Part shown: positions 35,370 through 45,466 of the stretch, one piece after another
Layout: every line of letters begins with the position of its first letter
Position numbering within the stretch: the stretch's first letter is position 1
Program-made: the position numbers and the translations under genes
Notes under the pieces: model-generated
Database searches by the model: none
What the model was told of the DNA's origin: nothing
What the model saw: only the letters and a program-made list of their open reading frames with translations
Source: Ardenticatenaceae bacterium
Lineage (GTDB): Bacteria > Chloroflexota > Anaerolineae > Promineifilales > Promineifilaceae
NCBI GenBank assembly: GCA_030065875.1
Contig: JASJCR010000023.1
Span: 62,001-126,000 of the forward strand
Reading direction: 5' to 3'
DNA: 64,000 nt

Positions 35370-36353
35370 TTAGTCAGCTGCAGCCGGAGCGGTAGCGGAA
35401 GTTTCTGCCAGGCGGGCCAGGTCGATGGCGCGCACTTTCTCAAAAGCCAGGATCGCCACCGTCAGCATATCGTGGTCCGGTTCGCGGGTGGTTAAGCGCT
35501 GCAGGGCCAGGTTGGGTTTGGTAATGGCGCGCACAAAAGAATTACTTTGATACCGGGCGGTAAATCGCAAAAACTCGTAGGAGATACCGGCCACAATCGG
35601 GATCAGGATAATGCGCGATAAAACTCTCAAGATCAGATTAACGGCAAAGCCAAAGGTAAACGGCGGAATTAAGCTGAAGAGCAAAATGGCGATAATCACC
35701 ACCGTCAGCAGGAAACCGGTGCCGCAGCGCGGATGCTCGAGCGGAAATTCAGCGACGTTTTCCGGCGTCAGGTCCGCCCCCGCCTCATACGCATTAATCG
35801 TTTTGTGTTCCGCGCCATGATACCCAAAGACCCTTTGAATATCGGGGATACGGCCGATAGCCCAAATGTAACCGATCACCAAAACCAGCCGAACGACCCC
35901 CTCGATGAAGTTGCTGAGCAGATGATTGTCCGGATCAGGAATAATTAAACCGGCAATAAAAGCGGGTAAGGCGATAAACAAGGCGATTGACATCGCCAGA
36001 GAGAGAACCATCGCCCCCACCATCGCCGGCTGTTTAAAAACGTCGGCCGGATCGATGGGCTCTTTTTCAGCGGAGTTCGACGCGTCTTCCTCTTCTTCTT
36101 CCTCGGCCGCGACCTCGGCCGAAAACATCAGGCACTTCATGCCGATGCCCAAGGCGTCCCATAACATCGTAATCCCCCTCAAAAAAGGGGTTTTACTGAT
36201 AAAGCTGTTGTAAATGTGGGGGTTTAACGGCTCGGTGTGCAGCACAATGTCGCCGGCCGGGTTGCGCACCGCAACCGCATAGGCGTTTTTACCGCGCATC
36301 ATCACACCTTCAATGACCGCCTGCCCCCCGTAAAGTGGTTGTTTTTCAGACAT
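35370..36353 (-). CDS. DUF1385 membrane protein
   Basis: 327 residues. The N-terminus YGGQAVIEGVMMRGKNAYAVAVR and the later FGYHGAEHKTINAYEAG, EHPRCGTGFLL are the strong signatures of DUF1385, including conserved His/Glu/Cys that suggest a metal site. There are about four or five membrane helices and an acidic cytoplasmic loop (AAEEEEEEDASNSAEKEP). Function is not established; the family is usually encoded near translation-factor genes, which is not seen here. ATG at 36351-36353. Confidence 0.9.
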   Translation of the reverse strand: MSEKQPLYGGQAVIEGVMMRGKNAYAVAVRNPAGDIVLHTEPLNPHIYNSFISKTPFLRGITMLWDALGIGMKCLMFSAEVAAEEEEEEDASNSAEKEPIDPADVFKQPAMVGAMVLSLAMSIALFIALPAFIAGLIIPDPDNHLLSNFIEGVVRLVLVIGYIWAIGRIPDIQRVFGYHGAEHKTINAYEAGADLTPENVAEFPLEHPRCGTGFLLTVVIIAILLFSLIPPFTFGFAVNLILRVLSRIILIPIVAGISYEFLRFTARYQSNSFVRAITKPNLALQRLTTREPDHDMLTVAILAFEKVRAIDLARLAETSATAPAAAD

Positions 36354-36392
36354 GGGGATATTTTAACCGGTGAAGGGCGGAGAGACCACAGG

Positions 36393-36434
36393 CTTCAGAC
36401 TTCAGACTTCAGACTTCAGACTTCAGACTTCAGA
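36393..36434. repeat. Heptamer array CTTCAGA x6
   Basis: Six identical CTTCAGA units. An inverted partner GGTCTGA/AGTCTGT lies at 36483-36508. Together they can fold into a hairpin in the gap between the DUF1385 and zinc-ribbon genes. Confidence 0.92.
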
Positions 36435-36482
36435 CTCTTCTAAAAGTCTAAATCCCTCCTTACTTTATGTCAACCTCTTTGT

Positions 36483-36508
36483 GGTCTGAAGTCTGTGGTC
36501 TGAAGTCT
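36483..36508. repeat. Inverted partner of the CTTCAGA array
   Basis: Units GGTCTGA, AGTCTGT, GGTCTGA, AGTCT. The stop codon of the zinc-ribbon gene (36507-36509) is the edge of the last unit. Confidence 0.85.
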
Positions 36509-37376
36509 ATTTTCTAAGGTATTGAAAACTCTCCAGCACATTATCACGCAGGGCCTGCGCGTTGCGCACTTCAAGGCTGGATTGACTGGTCCGTTGAGGG
36601 ATACAAACCGCCAAAATCACGCCCTGCTCACGGCCGCTCACAATTTGCTGGGAACAAAGATAAACAAATCCCGAAAAAACGGCCTGACGCTCCGCGTCTA
36701 GCGGAAAGGTAACAAAGTCCAGTCTTAAATGGCTTTTGTCGCTGTCTTCAACATACATCATTTGCCGCACGGTCAGCCAATCGGCCTGAGTAACCAGAGT
36801 TTGCAGCACCTCCTCAGACAAATTTGCGAGATCTTGGCTGCCCAGCACAATGACAAAAGCGGATTGACCGGCCTCAAACTTTGCCTCCGGAACGGCCAGA
36901 TACATCAAATCCAAACTTCCAAGCAGATCTTCCCAGGGCTGAATCGCTTCGCTGAATACCTTATCCTGGCTGGTGAGATAACCATCAAGGATCGAACGTT
37001 CTTCGGCCACCAAAGGATCAAGGCCCTGCCAGCTGCGCGGCATATCAAACGTTATCCGGGTCTGCTGATCCACCGCCACCTGATACCCAATGGGAATCGC
37101 GTCGCGGAAGGAAACCTGGGACAAAGGTGCCCGCTGCAGCTGCCAGATCACAAGAAGAAGCAGGGCCATGATACCGGCCGTCAGCGCGGTGTAAACCACC
37201 GTGACCTGCGTGTTTCCAGCTTTATCGGTCAGCAGGCCGCCCCCTTCACTCACCCATTGATCCTGAATCGTCGTCTCGACCTCCGGTTCAGCGGCCGGCT
37301 CAAGGCGGGTGCCGCACTGCCAGCAGACAACGTCATCAGGCAAAAGAGGCTGTTGGCAATTTGGGCAGCGATTCAT
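36507..37376 (-). CDS. Zinc-ribbon single-pass membrane protein
   Basis: 289 residues. The N-terminus is a zinc ribbon (CPNC at residues 4-7 and CWQC about 18-21). A membrane helix lies at about 63-83 (TALTAGIMALLLLVIWQLQ). The remaining 200 residues are an extracytoplasmic domain with no fold that I recognise. It starts 17 nt after the DUF3048 lipoprotein stop, suggesting co-transcription. The start is ATG at 37374-37376, one codon after a TTG. The same layout, ribbon then anchor then unknown domain, is common in this kind of genome. Confidence 0.75.
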   Translation of the reverse strand: MNRCPNCQQPLLPDDVVCWQCGTRLEPAAEPEVETTIQDQWVSEGGGLLTDKAGNTQVTVVYTALTAGIMALLLLVIWQLQRAPLSQVSFRDAIPIGYQVAVDQQTRITFDMPRSWQGLDPLVAEERSILDGYLTSQDKVFSEAIQPWEDLLGSLDLMYLAVPEAKFEAGQSAFVIVLGSQDLANLSEEVLQTLVTQADWLTVRQMMYVEDSDKSHLRLDFVTFPLDAERQAVFSGFVYLCSQQIVSGREQGVILAVCIPQRTSQSSLEVRNAQALRDNVLESFQYLRK

Positions 37377-37392
37377 CAAGGCAGCCCTTCTG

Positions 37393-38613
37393 TTACGGCG
37401 TAACGGCCGGAGCGGGATACCGTTGCGACATCAGTTCAAACCAGCTGTTGCCGATCTGAAGGGGAATTGGATTGCCGCTGCCATCGTAAAAAGTCAGCAT
37501 ATCATTGCGATTTTCCCGCCGCCAGGTGCCATCATACCGCTGTCCATCACGGAATATCACAATATTGCCCTGTCCCCACAGCTGCACCTCAACCGATAAC
37601 GCCACACATTGGTCGTTGCGAATCTCTTCGCAAATGGAGGCGTCGTCAACGTGATTAATATAGGGAACAACAATGTTGCGCGCTCGCACCTGCTCGCCGG
37701 TGTTTCCGTCAAGATGGGGAGCACCGGCAGCCGTGCGATAATAGTAGCCGGTGTCCGCATCGTAGGTCCAGGTGACCGTTTCCCACCGAAAATCAAGCGA
37801 AATTTCAGTGGCAGGGGTGCCCCCGGCCGGCGGCTCGCTGGTAAACGTCATCAGCTGGTTAAAGTTGGGTGGCTGCTCTAACCCCTTGCCGGTTAGGGCT
37901 CGGCGGAGGCCATCCGGCCGGGCGTACAAGGTGTGCTCATACGGCTTATCTTCACCGGTGCGGAAAAATCCTTCTTCCCCGCTGGCCAGCAGACGGGAGG
38001 CAAAATCAGAGCTGTAAAGCTTGCGGCTGACACCGGTGCTGGCACCGGAAAAAACCAGTGCTGCATCATACATTGCCGGTAGTTCCATGTCGATGAGGCG
38101 AGCACTGCGGATTGGACCCACCCGTTCCGGATCTTTCCCGTAAATCAGCATTGTGAAGCGGGTCAACGCTCCTTCCGTTACGTGTTCAAAGACAATATCC
38201 GCTTCGTTTAAGCCTGACTGCGGCCGCACCCAACCGGCCGGAGCGTTAGAAATCTTGATAACCAGCGGGCGACGCTGCAAGAGGGCCGGATCAGCCACTT
38301 CTTCACCGGTTAAGCGGTTATAGGTCGTGCCAAAATCTTCCACGCTCAACAGGGCGATATTTTCTGACTCAGGGGTTGCGGTCGTGGTTTCAGCGGCCGG
38401 ATCAGCCGCAGCCGTAGGTGGTGGAGAGGCCACCACAGGAGGAGGGAGCGTGGCTTCCAAGGTGGGTGACGCTACCGCTTCAACCGCGGCGGTCACGGCC
38501 GAGGTGGGCTGCTGCACCACCGGGGCAATCGGGGCTTCATCGCCGCCACACGCCGTCAACAATGTCAGCAGTAAACCGGCCGTACACAGAAATGCTAGGG
38601 AGGTTCTTCTCAT
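37393..38613 (-). CDS. DUF3048 (YerB-like) lipoprotein
   Basis: 406 residues. Signal peptide with lipobox LLTAC (Cys about residue 22), a Thr/Pro/Ala-rich linker to about 90, then the DUF3048 domain: PLVIKISNAPAGWVRPQSG, ADIVFEHVTEGALTRF, GPIRSARLIDMEL. The C-terminal half has DUF3048_C features (WETVTWTYDADTGYYYR, DGQRYDGTW). In Bacillus the family is YerB, a putative lipoprotein of unknown role. Start ATG at 38611-38613; an upstream in-frame ATG at 38692-38694 is unlikely because it would move the signal sequence inward. Confidence 0.88.
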   Translation of the reverse strand: MRRTSLAFLCTAGLLLTLLTACGGDEAPIAPVVQQPTSAVTAAVEAVASPTLEATLPPPVVASPPPTAAADPAAETTTATPESENIALLSVEDFGTTYNRLTGEEVADPALLQRRPLVIKISNAPAGWVRPQSGLNEADIVFEHVTEGALTRFTMLIYGKDPERVGPIRSARLIDMELPAMYDAALVFSGASTGVSRKLYSSDFASRLLASGEEGFFRTGEDKPYEHTLYARPDGLRRALTGKGLEQPPNFNQLMTFTSEPPAGGTPATEISLDFRWETVTWTYDADTGYYYRTAAGAPHLDGNTGEQVRARNIVVPYINHVDDASICEEIRNDQCVALSVEVQLWGQGNIVIFRDGQRYDGTWRRENRNDMLTFYDGSGNPIPLQIGNSWFELMSQRYPAPAVTP

Positions 38614-38756
38614 TTTTTCTTTAACTCTCAATTGGTTTACGATTTTCGCAAAATAGATTTCGGAAAAACTTGTCCGCAGAATGTATGGGTTCATCTGTGA
38701 CGATATCCCGCAAGCTCAATGCGCTTCACTAAGTTTACTCATATTCTATAGAGGCA

Positions 38757-38795
38757 ACAAAAAAGCCGGGCGTCGTTTTAAATACGATTCCCGGC
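38757..38795 (-). terminator. Rho-independent terminator of the sugar operon
   Basis: On the minus strand GCCGGG (with internal TCGT/ACGA) pairs with CCCGGC and is followed by TTTTTTG. It lies just after the glycosyltransferase stop at 38820 and closes the operon 38820-43280. Confidence 0.75.
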
Positions 38796-38819
38796 CGAAA
38801 TGATAAATTTCCGGATTAT

Positions 38820-39977
38820 TTATGGCAACAGCTCATCGTATAAATCCATCTGCACCCGGGCCGATCGCCGAATACCAAAAGTATCGTGTACTTTTTTATA
38901 CCCCCCCTGACCAACACGGCAGGCCAGCTCAGGATCGCGCAGCAGGCTCAATATGCCGTCCGCCAACCCTTTTGGATCGCGCAGCGGCACCAAAATCCCC
39001 TCTTTGCCGTGCTCAAATGTTTCCACAAAGCTCGGCTCAGCGGAGGCCACCAACGGTTTACCCATGGCCATAAATTCCAGCATCGCCAGCGAAACCCCTT
39101 CGTTCACCGAACTCATCACCGAAATATCCATCGCCTGCATGTAGGGGATCGTGTTGTCGACGTAACCGGCAAAAACGACGTGTTCTTCTATACCCAGCTT
39201 TTCGACTCGAGCCTGCAGCTCTTCACGCTCTTCCCCATCACCGACGATAAGAAAATTGACCGGACCATACCCCTCAACCACATGAGGGATCGCATCGATT
39301 AAATATTGATACCCTTTTTCCGGGCTCAAACGGGCAATCTTGCCGACCACCGGGATATCCGGATCGAGGCCCAGGCTGATTTTTCCGGCTTTGACATCGT
39401 GCTGAGGGTCAAACCGATCAAGTTCGATGCCGTAGCACGATTCCGTCACCTTGTTTTTGCCGCGGTGCAAAATTTCAATTTGCTCGTCAAAACAAGCCTT
39501 TGAACCGGGCACGATGCGATCGGATAACCATTCGATCAATTTTGCTCCCCACTGCACCCTTTTGGTGTTGACAGGCCAGTATGTGGGTGGCAGATGTTCG
39601 GAGCGGATGACCGGCAAACCGTTTAACTTGGCGGCCAGGGTTGGCTTAAGCGTCCGATGGGGGGACGGGGTATGAATATGAATCAAATCAATGCGATTTT
39701 CCCGAAAAAGGCGGCGCATATTTTGAATATCAACCCAAAACGTCCACCCTGGCTGCTTTGTAGGATCTGGCGGCCGCAGCAGCGGAATCCCCTGCTCCAG
39801 AATCATATCAATAAATATCTGCGGACTGGATCGAAACGGATCTTCGTACCCCGGCACCATGATCATCGTTTCATATTTATCAGGATCATAATATTTGATT
39901 AACAGCAGCATGAACAGCTCAATCCCGCCATGTTCATGCGTGTCGTGCACAAATAAAATCCTTTTTTTATCAGCCAT
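38820..39977 (-). CDS. Glycosyltransferase family 4 protein
   Basis: 385 residues with two Rossmann domains. The N-terminal ILFVHDTHEHGGIELFM loop and the C-terminal donor motif EGVSLAMLEFMAMGKPLVAS are typical GT4. FLIVGDGEEREELQ precedes it. It should transfer a sugar from a nucleotide donor to a surface glycan. It ends the operon made with the aminotransferase, SDR and RfbB genes and is 34 nt from the aminotransferase. Donor and acceptor are unknown. Confidence 0.88.
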   Translation of the reverse strand: MADKKRILFVHDTHEHGGIELFMLLLIKYYDPDKYETMIMVPGYEDPFRSSPQIFIDMILEQGIPLLRPPDPTKQPGWTFWVDIQNMRRLFRENRIDLIHIHTPSPHRTLKPTLAAKLNGLPVIRSEHLPPTYWPVNTKRVQWGAKLIEWLSDRIVPGSKACFDEQIEILHRGKNKVTESCYGIELDRFDPQHDVKAGKISLGLDPDIPVVGKIARLSPEKGYQYLIDAIPHVVEGYGPVNFLIVGDGEEREELQARVEKLGIEEHVVFAGYVDNTIPYMQAMDISVMSSVNEGVSLAMLEFMAMGKPLVASAEPSFVETFEHGKEGILVPLRDPKGLADGILSLLRDPELACRVGQGGYKKVHDTFGIRRSARVQMDLYDELLP

Positions 39978-40011
39978 ATAATCCTAACCCACTTGACCTA
40001 GACGGTCGCTT

Positions 40012-41151
40012 CTATCTTAATCCTGCCCGAACGACATCGACTATGTGAGCCATTTGTTCCTCACGCAGCTCCGGATACACCGGCAGGTTCATAATTTCAC
40101 CGGCCATTTTTTCGGTGACGGTTAATTCTTGCACCATCGGAATGCGGCCAAGATACCCTTCCTGCTGATGGATCGGTACCGGGTACAAAATCTGGCACAT
40201 AATTTTATGGGCGCGCATATGAGCCAGTAAGTGATCTCGATCGGGTGACCGCACAATATATTGATGGTAAGCGTGTTCCGCCCCCGGTTTTACCAGCGGC
40301 GTGATCAAATTGGACTCTCGAAGATGATCGTTCAGATAGGCAGCCCACTTTTGCCGCTGCACGATATCTTCATCGAGGTATTTAAGCTTGACGGACAGGA
40401 CGGCCGCCTGAATGGGGTCCAGTCGAGAATTGGTGCCCGGAATAAGGCTGATATACCGTTCTTCCCACCCGTATTGGCGCAGCAGCCGAATCTGGCGGGC
40501 GATTTCGTCGTCGTTGGTAGAAATCACCCCGCCATCTCCCAGGGCACCCAGGTTCTTGGTTGGATAGAGGCTAAACGCCGCTGCGTCTCCCCAATTACCG
40601 ATTTTTCGGCCGTCCAACACCGCCCCGTGCGCCTGAGCGCAATCTTCGATCACCAACAGACCGTGTTTTTTAGCCAGGGCCATGATGGCCGGCATATCAC
40701 ACGGGTGACCGTATAGATGAACGGCCACAATCGCTTTGGGAATCCCCTGAAATTTCAGAGGGTTTTTTACAATTTGATCCAGAGCTTCTTCAAGCTTGTT
40801 GACGTCAATCGTAAACGTCTCTTCATCGACATCGATCAAGATGGGGGTAGCGCCAGCACGCTCGATAGCGGATACCGTGGCCACGGCCGTATTTGAAACG
40901 GTAAATACCAGATGGCCCGGCCGTACACCACCGGCCCGCAGCGCCAATTCGATAGCGTCGGTTCCGTTGGCAACCCCAATCGAATGTTTGGCACCAAGCC
41001 ACTCAGAGTAAGCGGTTTCAAACTTCTCAACCTCCTGGCCGAGAATATACCACCCGCTTTCCAAAACGGCTTGAATCGCCGCATCGATTTCATCTTTGTG
41101 CGCGTAGTAGCTCGCACTTGGATTTGCCGGAAGGATCATTTCATCTTTCAT
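40012..41151 (-). CDS. DegT/DnrJ/EryC1/StrS sugar aminotransferase
   Basis: 379 residues. PLP-binding Lys is in [15 protein letters not shown], the ring-binding Asp in [11 protein letters not shown], and the phosphate-binding region [12 protein letters not shown] is near the start. These enzymes aminate 3- or 4-keto sugar nucleotides. With RfbB upstream the likely substrate is dTDP-4-keto-6-deoxyglucose or its 3-keto isomer, giving an amino sugar; the position is not fixed by sequence. No isomerase or N-acyltransferase is seen. Confidence 0.88.
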   Translation of the reverse strand: MKDEMILPANPSASYYAHKDEIDAAIQAVLESGWYILGQEVEKFETAYSEWLGAKHSIGVANGTDAIELALRAGGVRPGHLVFTVSNTAVATVSAIERAGATPILIDVDEETFTIDVNKLEEALDQIVKNPLKFQGIPKAIVAVHLYGHPCDMPAIMALAKKHGLLVIEDCAQAHGAVLDGRKIGNWGDAAAFSLYPTKNLGALGDGGVISTNDDEIARQIRLLRQYGWEERYISLIPGTNSRLDPIQAAVLSVKLKYLDEDIVQRQKWAAYLNDHLRESNLITPLVKPGAEHAYHQYIVRSPDRDHLLAHMRAHKIMCQILYPVPIHQQEGYLGRIPMVQELTVTEKMAGEIMNLPVYPELREEQMAHIVDVVRAGLR

Positions 41152-41164
41152 ATTGATTAATTTT

Positions 41165-41190
41165 ACTAATTGCTAATTGTTAATTACTAA
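41165..41190. repeat. Heptamer array ACTAATT/GCTAATT/GTTAATT
   Basis: Three and a half 7-bp units; the stop codon of the SDR gene (41187-41189) is in the last. Confidence 0.75.
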
Positions 41191-42170
41191 AGGTAATGTG
41201 GCAGCGCCCAACGATAATAATCAACCGAGCGTTTAAACCCTTCGAGAAGACCGATCTGGGGTTCCCAACCAAGAGTTTCATGGATATAGGTGTAGTCGGA
41301 GTAATAATCGCCGATGTCAATTCGCTTTCGCTCGACCGGGAATTGGCGAATATTATACTCCCCTTCCCCAGCCGCCTCGATCAGCAGCTCGGCCGTTTCT
41401 TTTAGACTGACGGGCGGATTGGCTCCCAAATTAAAGATTTTTCCGCGGGCATCATCGTGAGATGCGCACACCAGCAGGGCATTGACGACGTCATCCACAT
41501 AATTAAAGTCGCGGAGCTGCTCTCCACCCCATACCTCAAACGGTTTCCCTTCAACCAACAGGCGAATCCAGATTCCCAGGAACGTTTGGCGAGCGTCTTT
41601 TACGCGCATGCCAGGGCCGTAAGTATTGGTTAAGCGCAGGGCGCTGGCCGGGATGTCGTAGACGTTGTTGTACAAGATGTGGTACCACTCGCCGGCCATT
41701 TTATTGATGCCGTTGACGTCTACCGGCCGCAGCAAATGCTTTTCATCAACCGGAAGATAATCCGGCTTCCCGTAAATTTGCCGCGTGCTGGCAAAAACAA
41801 CGCGAATGTCCGGATTGTATTGACGACACGTTTCCAAAATCGAAAGCTGGGCCAGCGAGTTGATCTGCAAATCGGTGTACGGATCGCTCATCGAGTCCAT
41901 ATGGCTCGTTTGGCCGGCTAAATTAAATAGATAATCCTGACCCTGAACGAGATACCGGAAACTGTGCACGTCGCGCACATCCGAAATATTCACGTCAATT
42001 TGCTCTTTGATATCGTGAATGTTGTAAAGATTCCCACCGTACTCTGGAATCAAGCTGTCCACCAGCGTGACCTTGGCTCCCATCTGAACGAGACTGCGGG
42101 CCAAATTTGACCCGATAAACCCCAATCCGCCGGTGATTAAAATGCGAGACCCGTCAAAATTTGAGTGCAT
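41187..42170 (-). CDS. Extended SDR protein lacking the catalytic tyrosine
   Basis: 327 residues. TGGLGFIGSN binds NAD(P). The active Ser/Thr region STRQIYG is present, but the YxxxK tetrad is NGINK, so the usual Tyr is Asn while Lys stays. The fold and length match nucleotide-sugar epimerases/dehydratases. It may act through another residue or bind without catalysis. It lies within the dTDP-sugar operon between rfbB (90-nt gap) and the aminotransferase. Start ATG at 42168-42170. Confidence 0.82.
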   Translation of the reverse strand: MHSNFDGSRILITGGLGFIGSNLARSLVQMGAKVTLVDSLIPEYGGNLYNIHDIKEQIDVNISDVRDVHSFRYLVQGQDYLFNLAGQTSHMDSMSDPYTDLQINSLAQLSILETCRQYNPDIRVVFASTRQIYGKPDYLPVDEKHLLRPVDVNGINKMAGEWYHILYNNVYDIPASALRLTNTYGPGMRVKDARQTFLGIWIRLLVEGKPFEVWGGEQLRDFNYVDDVVNALLVCASHDDARGKIFNLGANPPVSLKETAELLIEAAGEGEYNIRQFPVERKRIDIGDYYSDYTYIHETLGWEPQIGLLEGFKRSVDYYRWALPHYL

Positions 42171-42260
42171 GTCGCCAATACTCCTTATTCAACCCACCGC
42201 AAGAGGATAAACCCCGCCGCTGACCATTTTTCGCCAGCGGCCGGATCATTGCTGCACCGC

Positions 42261-43280
42261 TTAAGAAGCAAGCCGTTTGCCGTACTGCACCTGGTAGTAC
42301 GATTCAAAATCTTCGTTGCGAACTTTGCGCCACCACCACTCATTATCCCGATACCAGGCCACTGATTTGGCGATCGCCTCCTCCGGCGTGTGATCTGGTT
42401 CCCAGCCGAGGGCCAAAATCTTGCCAATATTGAGGCTGTAGCGGCGGTCGTGCCCGGCCCGATCGGTAACGTGCCGAATCAAATCATGCGGCTTGTCTAC
42501 GGTATCCAGCAAAATCTTGACCATGTCGATATTTTCGACTTCAACGCCGGTGCCGATATTGTACACGTCGCCGATTACCCCTTTGTGCAAGACCAGGTCG
42601 ATCGCCGAGCAGTGATCACCAACATATTGATACTCCCGCTTCTGCCGGCCGTCCCCGTATAGGGGCAGAGGCTTATCATCCATGGCGTTTGTCGTAAACA
42701 GGGGCACAACTTTTTCCGGGTATTGATACGGGCCGATGTTGTTTGAACCGCGCGTAATGGTGATCGGCAAACCATAGGTGATGTGATACGCCTGCACCAT
42801 CAAATCTGCGCTGGCCTTGCTGGCCGCATAGGGGCTGCGCGGCCGGAGCGCATCACTTTCTACTGAGGAGTATCCTTCCGGGATGTCGCCATAGACCTCA
42901 TCCGTTGAAATTTGATGATAGCGCTCCAGACCGTGTTTTTTAGCCGCTTCGAGGAGCACATACGTGCCGTAAACGCTGGTCTGCACAAATGCATCTGGAT
43001 CGAGAATGGAGCGATCGACGTGAGTTTCGGCCGCAAAATTAACAATCGTATCGATATCGTGAGCTTCGATAGCCGCGTCAACCGCCTCAGCATCGCAAAT
43101 ATCCCCCTGGATAAAGGCGTAGCGAGGGTCATCTTTGACCGGCAGCAAATTATCGAGGTTGCCCGCATAAGTTAACTTATCAAACACCACCACGCGATAA
43201 CCATCATATTTCCCGAGCATATGATGAACAAAGTTGGCTCCAATAAAACCGGCGCCGCCGGTAACCATCAAATTCTTCAT
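42261..43280 (-). CDS. rfbB: dTDP-glucose 4,6-dehydratase
   Basis: 339 residues. NAD motif TGGAGFIGANF, catalytic ISTDEVYG with Asp-Glu, Tyr-Lys in YAASK, and ITRGSNNIGPYQYPEK, all diagnostic for RfbB. It converts dTDP-glucose to dTDP-4-keto-6-deoxyglucose, the branch point for deoxy and amino sugars. It is the first gene of the operon; rfbA, rfbC and rfbD are not in the window. The 835-nt upstream gap should hold the operon promoter. Confidence 0.94.
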   Translation of the reverse strand: MKNLMVTGGAGFIGANFVHHMLGKYDGYRVVVFDKLTYAGNLDNLLPVKDDPRYAFIQGDICDAEAVDAAIEAHDIDTIVNFAAETHVDRSILDPDAFVQTSVYGTYVLLEAAKKHGLERYHQISTDEVYGDIPEGYSSVESDALRPRSPYAASKASADLMVQAYHITYGLPITITRGSNNIGPYQYPEKVVPLFTTNAMDDKPLPLYGDGRQKREYQYVGDHCSAIDLVLHKGVIGDVYNIGTGVEVENIDMVKILLDTVDKPHDLIRHVTDRAGHDRRYSLNIGKILALGWEPDHTPEEAIAKSVAWYRDNEWWWRKVRNEDFESYYQVQYGKRLAS

Positions 43281-44115
43281 TGTTTACTTTCCTACCTGTT
43301 TTTCGTTTTTTTGGAAAACCGCAAAATCTGTTTTGGAAGTCCGATCATGTCAATAAACCGTATCACGTTTTTATTTACGGGTTAAGATGCTTTCACGATG
43401 AATTTTAAACGTCTTTCCGTCGTCAAAGTGGTGATCAACCTGCCACCTAATCAATCGCCAAACTTTTTATAAGGTCAAGGCTCACAATAAATAATCAATC
43501 AATTACCCCAAAGAGGTAATTTGGAAAAGAATAGGGGGTGTGTAAGTTTTTAAGCCGCGACGGGTAACCTGAATAGGTTTATATCATTAATTTCTTACTA
43601 TCATTCTTTCAGTTCAAAGGCTGGGGGGCTTGCTTTAGGAGGGATAAAAACCGACAAGCTCCCCTCCCCGCGTCGGTTTAGGGGCGGACAGGTCTTTCAT
43701 AACCCACTTCATCGTTCGCGGACCCCTGTCATCCTGAGCGGAGCGAAGGATCCCGTCAACGAACAAGAAGGCGAAGATGGCCATCCATGGGCTTTCATCG
43801 TTTCCAATCCACCTTCTTTCATCAAGGTTGACGAGATTTTTCACTTCGCTGCGCTCCGTTCTGAATGACAAGTGGTTTGCACCCTACCTGTCCACCTTAG
43901 AACCCGCGTCGGGAGGGGCTTCGGTTCACTCTTCAAGACGCCGTAGCAAGGAGGCCACCGCTTGCGCATCGCCACAATACCGACCGTCCTTGCCGGGTTC
44001 AAGCTGTGGCCAGGCGGCCAGGATGAAACCAATGCCTGTGTGTAGGGGCTTGGCTAGCCAAGCCCCTACCAATGTGGATTGATTAAACCACCCTTGAATT
44101 TGCGAACAGGGGTGC
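43281..44115. repeat. 835-nt intergenic mosaic of dispersed repeats; no gene
   Basis: 43281-43620 is AT-rich with one hairpin (AATTACC/GGTAATT, 43501-43521). 43660-43687 is a CGCCCCT-type repeat also found at 24501. GTCATCCTGAGCGGAGCGAAGGATC (43728-43752) has an inverted relative at 43830-43871. CCCGCGTCGGGAGGGGC (about 43904) is another copy of the 24501 family. No frame here looks coding. The operon promoter for rfbB probably lies at the left end. Confidence 0.7.
44042..44069. repeat. Perfect 28-bp palindrome
   Basis: GTAGGGGCTTGGCT and its exact reverse complement, without a loop, 47 nt downstream of pgk. It may act as a terminator stem, a protein-binding site or one end of a mobile repeat. 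Confidence 0.9.
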
Positions 44116-45330
<1,215 letters not shown>

Positions 45331-45352
45331 CCTGTATCTCTCGTTTTTTATC

Positions 45353-45466
45353 TGTTAATTGTTATTGGTTTATTGGTTATTCGTATATTGGTGTATTGGT
45401 TTATTGAATCGTTACCCGATGAACCAATCGAACGAATCGAACCAATCAAACTAATCGAACTAATCA
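45353..45466. repeat. Heptamer array (TATTGGT type) followed by a 9-bp array (AATCGAACY)
   Basis: TGTTAAT, TGTTATT, GGTTTAT, TGGTTAT and others with 7-bp spacing at 45353-45408. At 45425-45466 the spacing changes to 9 bp: AATCGAACG, AATCGAACC, AATCAAACT, AATCGAACT. The stop of the unknown-protein gene (45464-45466) lies in the last unit. Confidence 0.8.

Noticed and set aside
43281..44115. tRNA gene in the long gap
   Set aside because: No T-loop motif (GTTCGANTC) with a matching acceptor stem is found here or in the other gaps.
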